From NCBI RefSeq assembly GCF_001429245.1, contig NZ_LMJE01000008.1, forward strand, positions 451,868 through 515,867: DNA of 64,000 nt, given 5' to 3'. The notes under the pieces were generated by a model. It had not been told where the DNA came from. It ran no database searches and worked only from the letters and a program-made list of their open reading frames with translations. This document shows positions 1 through 7,501 of the stretch, one piece after another. The first letter of the stretch is position 1, and each line of letters opens with the position of its first letter. This DNA comes from Rhizobium sp. Root274. GTDB lineage: Bacteria; Pseudomonadota; Alphaproteobacteria; Rhizobiales; Rhizobiaceae. A program made the translations under genes and the position numbers.

Positions 1-2143
1 CCAGCACGGCTGACGACGAGAAGCCGGTGAAGACGATCGAATCCCCGAGCCCATCGCCCTTGCCCGTGAAGTCTTCGATGACGTCGCCGGCGAATTCGCC
101 CTTGCGCAGAATGAAGGTGTCGTTGCCGCCATCGCCATAGAGCTGGTCGGCGCCTAGCCCGCCTTCGATGAAGTCGTCGCCATCCATGCCGTGGATCTTG
201 TTGATCCCGTCATTGCCCTTCAGCACGTTGGACAGTTCGTTGCCGGTGGCATCGCGGCTGAGATTGCCGGTCAGTGTCAGGTTCTCGAGATTGGCGCCGA
301 GAACATAGGTGAGCGAACTGACGACGGTGTCGAATCCCTGGTTTGCAAGCTCGTTGATCACGTCACCGGTGTGGTCAACGACATAGGTGTCGTTGCCCTT
401 GCCGCCGATCATGGTATCGGCACCACCCTTGCCGTCCAGAATGTTGTTGCCATCATTGCCGATCAAGGTGTTGGCGGAGGCATTGCCGGTGCCGTCAAGA
501 TTGCCGGTGCCGAGCAGGACCAGCTTTTCTACCTCGGCCGAGAGGGTGTAGCTGACACTGCTGTAGACCGTGTCGTAGCCGCCGGCACCCGCGTGGTCCT
601 TCTCGACGATCGTGTCGCCGACATTGTCAACGAAATAGGTGTCGTTCCCGTCACCACCCTGCATGATATCGGCGCCGAGGCCGCCGTCCAGGATGTCGGC
701 GCCACCCAGACCTTCCAACTCGTTGTTCAGATTGTTGCCGACGATTTCGTTGCCGAGATCATTGCCGGTGCCGCGGATGGCATTGCCGGTCAGATAAAGA
801 TTTTCGACGTTGGCGCCGAGCGTATGGTTGAGTGAGGCAATGACCGTGTCGTTGCCGGCATTCAGCTGCTCGGTCACAACGTCGAGCGAATGGTTGACGA
901 TGTAGATGTCATCGCCGCCAAGACCGGCAAAGTTATCGCCGCTCGCCGTGCCGTAAAAGATATCGGCGCCTTCCGTGGCCGAGTGAGGCGGGATGAAGAT
1001 ATCGCCGCTGGCCTCGCCGGTCACTGTGTTACCGTAAACAATGGTGCCGGACGGATTGTCGGCGGTCGAATTGGTCGATTCCTCGCGTATGCCGTAGCGC
1101 GCGCGGATCAATCCGTCTGCATAGATTATATTGTCGTAGATCTTCGTGTCTTCGGAATAGTATATCCGGGGCGGGTTGACAGCATCGTCCACCCGCAGGC
1201 GAATGTTGATTTCGTCGTAGACGCCAGCGCTTTCCTGGGAGTTGTTGAAGATCGTGCTGTCGTGGATCGTCGTATTGGTCGCACCTTCAATCCGGATGCC
1301 TTGACGCATGTTGTCGTGAATGCTGGCACCGATCACGGTAACGCTGTCCGAGAGCTTGATAAGGATGCCTTCGCGCTCGTTGCTGTAATACTCGCCGCCG
1401 ATGATGGTGATGTTCGCTGGCCAGGGAATATCATTCTGCCCCTCGGGAAAGATATCGGCTCGCTGAGTGACAAGGCCGGCGCCGGCATTGTCATAGGCAA
1501 TATTGTTTTCCAGCAAGACGTCGTGGCTGCTGGTCGTGATGTTGAATCCATGACGATCATTGTTGTAGGCGATGTTGTCTCTGTAGATCCCGTTCACGAC
1601 GTAATCGGCAACGAAACCATCCTTGCCGTTATCATGCGAGATGCAGTCTTCGACCAGCAAATCATACGTAATTTCATGCGGGTTGATGCCATAGGCATTG
1701 CAATTCATCACCTCAACACCGCGGATGGTGATGTCCTGGTGAATGAGGCCGGTCTCCTCCTTCACGCCCGTGATGATGCCAGCCTGATGCTCGATATTGT
1801 TCGCCCGGTTGCCGTCGATCGTCAGGTTCTCAATGACCACATTGCTGACGTTCTCATCGACGGGTGTGCGAACCATGCCGTTGATGCGGGTGTCGAAGTG
1901 GTCGACCAGCTTGAGTACGGTGTCACCAATGCCGGCGCCGCTCAGGGTGACGTTGGAGCGGACTTCGATGCAGCCGTCCGAGGAGTTATCGGGATTTCCG
2001 GTCATCAAGAAGGTGCCGGCGGGGATATAGACGGTGCCGCCGCCTGCCGCATAGGCCGCATCGATGGCTGCCTGAATGGCTGCACTGTCGACCGTGTCGT
2101 CGTCGGGGGTTGCGCCATAGTCCAAGACATTAAAAATTGCCAT
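1..2143 (-). CDS. Secreted AlgE-type mannuronan C5-epimerase with RTX repeats (C-terminus beyond window)
   Basis: About 714 codons are visible and the gene runs off the left edge. Residues 1 to about 390 form a right-handed beta-helix matching the A-module of Azotobacter AlgE enzymes: the N-terminus has IQAAIDAAYAAGGGTVYIPAG, then SDGC, LSGAG, DGFVADY and DRHGFN blocks follow in the family order. From about residue 395 there are RTX calcium-binding repeats (GGADILDGGLGAD, GGDGNDTY, GGKGNDTY) separated by units of the NDTVxSSxxYTL type. Such proteins leave the cell by type I secretion and convert mannuronate to guluronate in the finished polymer outside the cell. The family active-site motif YGFDPHE reads YGINPHE here, with Asn at residue 154 where catalytic Asp (D152 in AlgE4) is expected. 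The other key residues (Tyr, His, the Asp of VADY, Arg-His of DRHG) are kept. The start ATG follows GGGGA. It is last in the alginate operon; the cognate transporter is at 24936-28078. Confidence 0.9.
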   Translation of the reverse strand, partial: MAIFNVLDYGATPDDDTVDSAAIQAAIDAAYAAGGGTVYIPAGTFLMTGNPDNSSDGCIEVRSNVTLSGAGIGDTVLKLVDHFDTRINGMVRTPVDENVSNVVIENLTIDGNRANNIEHQAGIITGVKEETGLIHQDITIRGVEVMNCNAYGINPHEITYDLLVEDCISHDNGKDGFVADYVVNGIYRDNIAYNNDRHGFNITTSSHDVLLENNIAYDNAGAGLVTQRADIFPEGQNDIPWPANITIIGGEYYSNEREGILIKLSDSVTVIGASIHDNMRQGIRIEGATNTTIHDSTIFNNSQESAGVYDEINIRLRVDDAVNPPRIYYSEDTKIYDNIIYADGLIRARYGIREESTNSTADNPSGTIVYGNTVTGEASGDIFIPPHSATEGADIFYGTASGDNFAGLGGDDIYIVNHSLDVVTEQLNAGNDTVIASLNHTLGANVENLYLTGNAIRGTGNDLGNEIVGNNLNNELEGLGGADILDGGLGADIMQGGDGNDTYFVDNVGDTIVEKDHAGAGGYDTVYSSVSYTLSAEVEKLVLLGTGNLDGTGNASANTLIGNDGNNILDGKGGADTMIGGKGNDTYVVDHTGDVINELANQGFDTVVSSLTYVLGANLENLTLTGNLSRDATGNELSNVLKGNDGINKIHGMDGDDFIEGGLGADQLYGDGGNDTFILRKGEFAGDVIEDFTGKGDGLGDSIVFTGFSSSAVL

Positions 2144-2283
2144 GTTTTCCCCATCGCCCTCAGGGCCGTTACCTCTCAATTCCTTCGAGTGTAAAAGCGG
2201 TAACTGGGAAAGGATATAAATGCAGATCAACGATGGCTGGTTTTATTTGGTCTACGCCGAGTATTATTTGATCCGCTTCAAGG

Positions 2284-3303
2284 TCAGGGATTTTCCACGC
2301 CGCCGGTTGTGCGCATATCGTTGAAATGGGGCGGAACGACCGCGGCTGCCTCCAGATGGCGGCGGGAGGGGGTGCGTTGGTGAAGCCCTGTGTGCGCCGC
2401 GAAATCACGGGCGCTGTCTTCCCCGCGAGAGACCAGACGGTAGAGCCTGTCGAGGTGGTCCTCGCAGGGCAGGGGGCTTGCACCCGCCGCAGAGAGGCGG
2501 ATCGCGAGCCCTGCAAGGGCACCATAGGCATAGAGGTGATATTCATAGGCACGCTCGGCGCGGGCGAGTTCCAGCGGTAGATATCCCTGCTCGTCGATCT
2601 GGCAGGCGCCAATGACAAAGGCCTCCTCAGACCAGGACTGCATGTCCTTTTCGCCCAAGATCTCGGCGACCTCGGCGACGGCGATGCCCGCCCAATAGCG
2701 GTGGTTGTTGCGGCGAGCTGTCGGCCCGGCCCTGCCATCATAATAGGTCATGGTCTGGCGAGCGAGCGTCGCCAGCCATGTGCGGATTTCGTCTTCGCCA
2801 CGCAGATCCCGGCCACGGGCCTGCAGCATCATAACGATACCGGCAATGTCAGAGGTGAAGCGGTCGCGGCTCAGATTGGCGTCCGACGTCGCCATCTCGG
2901 TCAGGGCGCCGGTTGCGGCCCAGTGGCGCAATGTGGCGATTGTGCAGGTGGCGGTTTCGGCGATCTGGTCGGGGCTGCCGTTGCGGCGCGTTGCGACCAC
3001 AAGCGAGCGGATGGCACTTGCCACCGGCATCAGCTGGTCCTCCCGGCGTTGGCGGGCAGCCGGATCGATCACCGACTTGGAGGCGATTGCCTGATCAAAT
3101 TTCGACGCGGTATCCAGTCGACGAGGCAGATCGGGCATTAAAGGGCAGCCACCATCAGGAGGGTTCACTGATGTTTGCCGCGCGATGCCGAACGGTTTCC
3201 CGGAGGTCGGAGGCGTCTCCACCGGTTGGCCAAAGGCCTGCCCAGCCATGACCAGCACGGCGCCGAGGCACACGGAGATTCGACGCGCGGTCTGCCTTGC
3301 CAA
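2284..3303 (-). CDS. algL: Periplasmic alginate lyase AlgL (PL5)
   Basis: 339 residues with an N-terminal signal peptide (cleavage likely after AFG), similar in length to Pseudomonas AlgL. It cleaves alginate by beta-elimination in the periplasm, where AlgL clears polymer that escapes the export machine. PL5 signatures are all present: SKF near the N-terminus (the conserved Lys region), NNHRYW (catalytic Asn-His), and QIDEQGYLPLEL followed by RAYEYHLYA (catalytic Arg and Tyr). The start is TTG: no in-frame ATG keeps the signal peptide, and TGGAG lies 7 nt upstream. A 110-nt gap separates it from the Sel1 gene upstream and 140 nt from the epimerase gene downstream, so it may have some independent expression. 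A second, more divergent PL5-like protein is encoded at 10237-11343. Confidence 0.88.
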   Translation of the reverse strand: MARQTARRISVCLGAVLVMAGQAFGQPVETPPTSGKPFGIARQTSVNPPDGGCPLMPDLPRRLDTASKFDQAIASKSVIDPAARQRREDQLMPVASAIRSLVVATRRNGSPDQIAETATCTIATLRHWAATGALTEMATSDANLSRDRFTSDIAGIVMMLQARGRDLRGEDEIRTWLATLARQTMTYYDGRAGPTARRNNHRYWAGIAVAEVAEILGEKDMQSWSEEAFVIGACQIDEQGYLPLELARAERAYEYHLYAYGALAGLAIRLSAAGASPLPCEDHLDRLYRLVSRGEDSARDFAAHTGLHQRTPSRRHLEAAAVVPPHFNDMRTTGGVENP

Positions 3304-3413
3304 CAGGAAACTCCAGAACGAATTTCATGCTGGTATAAAGATGAAGGCTTACCCCACACTTAATCTCATAGTGGAAGATAGACTATTCTTGCCGTTGCCA
3401 GATCCCGAAAGAC

Positions 3414-4664
3414 TTAGTTTTTGGCTGTTTCGATCATCAAGCGAGCATCGGCGACAGTGAGCGGGCCGAATTGCTTTGCGGCCTGTGCGGCAAACTTGTT
3501 GCCGCCTGCTGCAGAAAGAACCAGGTAGGCCCTGGCGAGGTCATGCTGACCGGTGTCGCTGGCATCGCCGAGCAGGACCAGCGCCAACTGGTACTGTACT
3601 TCCGGATCGCCGGCGCGAGCGGCGACTTCCATAAAGGCCAGACCCTTTGCGCGCATTTCGTCCGACGCGCTTGCGCCGAAGACATAATGGGTGCCAAGCG
3701 CCAGGTTTGCGGAGGGGATACCAGCCTGCGCCTTTTCCTCAAGAAAGGCCAAAATGCGATCAGACAGCGGGGACTGGCTGATGGCGAGCAGACGCCCGAG
3801 TGCTTCATAGGCATCCGGATTGTTGGCGATCGCTGCTTTCTGGTAGAGATCGACAGCCTTTGCCCGTTCGGTCTCGGTCGCTTTCTCTTCGTAGTGCCGG
3901 GCTAGCAGGATCTGCGCGCGCACATTGCCTTTCGCGGCCAGTGGTTCAAGCCAAACTAGCAACTTCTCGTCGCCGTTCGCCATGGTGCCAGCAAGGGCCC
4001 GATAAGCGCCGGCGGCGTTCAACTGGCCGCTCTTATCAAGCGAGACGGCGCGTTCCAACCAATAGAGGGCCAGTTCCGGCTCTTCACGCCCGGGATGCAT
4101 CAGAGCTTTGCTGATCTCCAGCATTTTGCGGCTGCGCTGGTCCGAAGGCAATTTGGCGAGCAGTTGGTTGGCATGCTTTGTGTTGCGCTGGACGCCCCAA
4201 CCCAGCGCATAAGCGAGGGCTGCGTTTTTGGCGGCACTGAGATTGCCTCTGGCGCCCCCCTTTGCATACCAGCTTGCTGCTTCCTTGGGACTTTTAGGGC
4301 CGCCAATGCCATATTGGAGGAGGATGCCATAGGCGTTGGCCGCAGCGCTCGACCCGCGCAAGGCCTCGCTGCGCAAGAGGGGCCGAATCTGAGCCGCAGA
4401 CTTGAACGAGCGCGGCCCGATGCGGACGATGGCGCGGGCAACTTCCCGCACGGCGACGCGGTCGCCGCGCAGGGCAGCCGGCAGGTTGTTCCGCAGTAAG
4501 GTCTCGGCACCGGCCGCAAAACTTGCGCTCGCCACTGGTGCGCCCAGTGCAACGGAGAAACCGAGGCCCAAGACCAGAACCATGCGTGCCAGGCGCGAGC
4601 CGGTGCGACGAAGGGGCTGTGACAGCATCGCGAACACAGCCTGAGACTTACTGAACGAAACCAT
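3414..4664 (-). CDS. Exported Sel1/TPR repeat protein, AlgK-like (smallest of three)
   Basis: 416 residues from the chosen ATG, which overlaps the end of the preceding gene by 17 nt and has GAAGG upstream. The N-terminus is a long signal peptide or membrane anchor (basic, then VLVLGLGFSVALGAPVASA). The rest consists of Sel1-like helical hairpins, seen as repeats of the type A-x-G-I-L-L-Q-Y-G and A-A-x-W-Y-A-K-G-A-x-x-G. Sel1/TPR solenoids act as protein-binding scaffolds. In the Pseudomonas alginate machine that job belongs to AlgK, a Sel1-like lipoprotein that helps the outer-membrane porin. No lipobox Cys is visible here, so it is probably soluble in the periplasm or anchored by the uncleaved signal. 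The scaffold role in alginate export is inferred from repeat type and operon position, not from clear AlgK sequence identity. Confidence 0.82.
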   Translation of the reverse strand: MVSFSKSQAVFAMLSQPLRRTGSRLARMVLVLGLGFSVALGAPVASASFAAGAETLLRNNLPAALRGDRVAVREVARAIVRIGPRSFKSAAQIRPLLRSEALRGSSAAANAYGILLQYGIGGPKSPKEAASWYAKGGARGNLSAAKNAALAYALGWGVQRNTKHANQLLAKLPSDQRSRKMLEISKALMHPGREEPELALYWLERAVSLDKSGQLNAAGAYRALAGTMANGDEKLLVWLEPLAAKGNVRAQILLARHYEEKATETERAKAVDLYQKAAIANNPDAYEALGRLLAISQSPLSDRILAFLEEKAQAGIPSANLALGTHYVFGASASDEMRAKGLAFMEVAARAGDPEVQYQLALVLLGDASDTGQHDLARAYLVLSAAGGNKFAAQAAKQFGPLTVADARLMIETAKN

Positions 4665-7422
4665 TTTCAAGTGCCTTCTGATGCCAGGTTTTTGCGGATT
4701 TCGCATCGGACTCGACGCCGAAACCGAGGTCGAGGGCGAGGGCGTATTGGAACATGGCTTCCGCATCGCCTTCTTCTGCGGCCATGCGGGTCCACTGGGT
4801 GCTCTTGGCTGCGGAAACCTGCCCATCCAGACCGGACGCGTGGAAGCGGGCGAGAATCTTCATTGCCGCGACATCCTTCCGGGCGGCGGCTTCTTCAAGC
4901 AAATGAATTCCTTCTTCGCGATCGGCCCCGGTTCGGGTGGCGAGCAACATGCCGAGGCTGCGCAAGGCTGTGACATTGCCGGCTGTTGCCACAGATTTCA
5001 GCGCCTGCAGGGCCTGCGCATCGCCGCCGCCACTCGCAAGACGAGCCAGCTCCGGAACGGCGGTCTGCTCGTCCGCCAAAGCTGCGCGGCGATACCAGTC
5101 GATGGCCTCAAGGCGCCGGTCTCCGAGCTTGCCACCGTCGTAGAGCCGAGCGAGCGCCAGGCTCGCCTTTCCGTAGCCGGCTTCGGCACTCTTCAAAAGA
5201 AGGCGGGCGGCGCGTTCCGTATCATCGGTTGCCTGTGGCGTGATACCCATAACCGTCTGGGCAAGTGCAAAGATCTGCCGGGGCGAGCGGGCGGTGGCCA
5301 TTCGCTCCGCCGTGGCCAGAGCGGCAGATGCCGCGTCTTCGTTGCCGAGCAGTCGGTAAAGCCGCGCCTTTTGCGCCAGCGCGTCGCGATCGCAGAGAAG
5401 GACGTTCTCCAGGCTGGCGGTAACGCGCGTCAACACCGCCCGATCCGTCGGCAGGGTGGAAAGAGCCTCGTAATTGCCTTGCTCGGCCGCACGGATCAGC
5501 CAATCGCTTGCCTGTGCGGCGGTGGCCTTATCCGTCGCCAGCAGGTGCGCGAGCATCAGCATGGCGTCGGCATTGCCGGCAGTTGCCGCACGCTCCAACC
5601 GCAGGCGCCCTTCCGGATCGATTGAGGTGATGCTGCCGGATTTCAGCCGGTCGCGCACGATCTCGACATCGGCCACCGGGTCGAAGCTCGCGGTGAGTGT
5701 CTGCAGGAGAGCAGCGCTGCGACCGGCATCCTCTCCGAGGCGACCGTTGCGAAGCGCCTGAACCAGCGCAAGACGCCCGGCAACCATGTTCTCACCAGGG
5801 GCGCCGGCTGCGTCTATCAGCTCTGCTGCGGTCTTGGTCTCCTTCTTCCCGGCTTTTTCAGCCTCGCCAAGCATAGCGGCGGCACGCTCGATCATGGCGA
5901 TACGGTCGCCGAGACTGGCCGCCTTTTCGAACAGTGTGGCCGCCTGCGCCTTGTCGCCAGCATCGATGGACAGGCGGGCCAACTTGCGCAGGGCGAGCGG
6001 ATTGCCTGCCGAGGCGGCCTTGCGCAGCAGTGCCGGCTGGTCGAGGCCGGTTTCCGGCCGGCAGGCGGCGATGTCGGCGAGCGTGGTCGTGACCAGCGTA
6101 GAACCAGTTGCCTCGGCCTTCTGAAGATGGGCGACGGCCGGCACGATCCCTGCACCCGATTTCAACAAATAGCGACCATAGAGGGCTTCGGCGTCCGCCG
6201 TTCCGTATGCCAGAATGCGCTCATAGATTGCCTTTGCCTTCTGCGGATCGGGTACGGTGCCCTGGCCCGACAGCAGCGCATTTCCGAAGATGTCCAGCGT
6301 GAAGATCGAAACATCCGACCGTGCGGTCGCTTGATCCAAGACCTGCTGCAGGGCGCTGAAATCAGCCTTGGCGTTGAAATCACCGCGATGGAGGCGAGCG
6401 GCCAACAGGAAGGCATTGGGATCGCCATTGGCCATGGCCAGTTGAAGCCGGTGGCGGACGTCCTGCGTATCAACGCCCGCGATGAGGTCCTGTTCGGCCA
6501 GGGCGGCAAGGCCGGCGACCGACCCGGCTTCGACCGCCTGGGACCAAAATCGGCGCGCAGCTTCGGGCTGTGCTTCCACGCCGCGCCCGGCGGCATAGGC
6601 TCGGGCAAGTTTGTCAAGGGCGTTGCGATGGCCAGCCTTTGCTGCGACTTCGAACCAGGCCATGGCGCGCCGGGGACCGTCCGGGAGGTTTTTGTCGACA
6701 AGAAACTGGCCGAATTCGGCCGCCACGGCACAATCGCCCGAAGCGAGCGCGGTCTGCAGGTTGATCGTCCCGAGATTGGCGAAATGTGCGGCGGCCTCCT
6801 CGAACGGGGCGGGCAGGGCGCCGCTTGCATAGAGCGCGGAGAGCTCGAAGGCGGCCATGGGCTCGCCAAATCCCGCGGCGATCCCCAGGTAACGGGGCGC
6901 GTCCTCAAGAGGAAGGCCCGGAAGGTCGCCCTTCGCAATCAAACGCCCGAGGGAGAGAGCAGCATCGGTTTCCTGAGACGCGGTGGCTTCGAGGAGCAGA
7001 TCCGCAGCGCGTTTGCGATCTTGCGGCCCTGCCCGGTCATCGAGCAGCAGCAGAGCCAGTCGCCGCCGCGCCCCGAGTGCAGGGCCCGTGCCCTGGGAGA
7101 CGAGCGTTTCCAACATGCGCCGCGCGAGAGGCAATTCGCGCGTGACTTCGCTGCCGCCGTCGATGAAGCGGATGGCATCGGCAAAGACCTGCTGTTGAGG
7201 AACCGGAACCGGGCCGCCGGTCCAGCCACGCCAGTCGAAGGCAAGCGGCGCCGGGACATCCGGTTCGCGGCAGATGCGCCCATAGTCGAGGGCCGGGGGC
7301 GTCGCCGGATAAAGGGCCTCTGCGGTAGGAGTTGCGGCATGGCTGCGCGCGCCAAGGCTGGCCGCCGCCAGCACTGCGGTCGTGAGCACCATTGCGAAGC
7401 GGCGGATACGAAACCCTTGCAT
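4648..7422 (-). CDS. Giant exported Sel1/TPR repeat protein (alginate operon)
   Basis: 924 residues starting at an ATG 7 nt after GGAGG; longer upstream starts would disrupt the signal peptide (RRFAMVLTTAVLAAASLGARSHA). Nearly the whole protein is Sel1-type helical repeat, with hallmarks such as AMAWFEVAAKAGHRNA, LARAYAAGRGVE, IDWYRRAALAD and a last repeat ending AMFQYALALDLGFGVE. It is about twice the length of AlgK. It has no lipobox and no obvious catalytic domain. It starts 79 nt after the other giant Sel1 gene and its end overlaps the smaller one, so the three are surely co-expressed. The likely role is a periplasmic scaffold for polymer synthesis, modification or export, inferred from context only. 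Confidence 0.83.
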   Translation of the reverse strand: MQGFRIRRFAMVLTTAVLAAASLGARSHAATPTAEALYPATPPALDYGRICREPDVPAPLAFDWRGWTGGPVPVPQQQVFADAIRFIDGGSEVTRELPLARRMLETLVSQGTGPALGARRRLALLLLDDRAGPQDRKRAADLLLEATASQETDAALSLGRLIAKGDLPGLPLEDAPRYLGIAAGFGEPMAAFELSALYASGALPAPFEEAAAHFANLGTINLQTALASGDCAVAAEFGQFLVDKNLPDGPRRAMAWFEVAAKAGHRNALDKLARAYAAGRGVEAQPEAARRFWSQAVEAGSVAGLAALAEQDLIAGVDTQDVRHRLQLAMANGDPNAFLLAARLHRGDFNAKADFSALQQVLDQATARSDVSIFTLDIFGNALLSGQGTVPDPQKAKAIYERILAYGTADAEALYGRYLLKSGAGIVPAVAHLQKAEATGSTLVTTTLADIAACRPETGLDQPALLRKAASAGNPLALRKLARLSIDAGDKAQAATLFEKAASLGDRIAMIERAAAMLGEAEKAGKKETKTAAELIDAAGAPGENMVAGRLALVQALRNGRLGEDAGRSAALLQTLTASFDPVADVEIVRDRLKSGSITSIDPEGRLRLERAATAGNADAMLMLAHLLATDKATAAQASDWLIRAAEQGNYEALSTLPTDRAVLTRVTASLENVLLCDRDALAQKARLYRLLGNEDAASAALATAERMATARSPRQIFALAQTVMGITPQATDDTERAARLLLKSAEAGYGKASLALARLYDGGKLGDRRLEAIDWYRRAALADEQTAVPELARLASGGGDAQALQALKSVATAGNVTALRSLGMLLATRTGADREEGIHLLEEAAARKDVAAMKILARFHASGLDGQVSAAKSTQWTRMAAEEGDAEAMFQYALALDLGFGVESDAKSAKTWHQKALENGFVQ

Positions 7423-7501
7423 ATTCTGTCCTCCAGTCGCGTTGCTTGCATGCAGTCTTTTCGGCGCGGCAGCCCCTGCAGGGCCGCCATCTGTCCGGTC
7501 T

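Noticed and set aside
191..2194. Plus-strand open frames of 214 and 434 codons with many Val/Ala/Asp
   Set aside because: They mirror the RTX and beta-helix repeats of the epimerase gene on the minus strand; their repetitive look comes from that gene.
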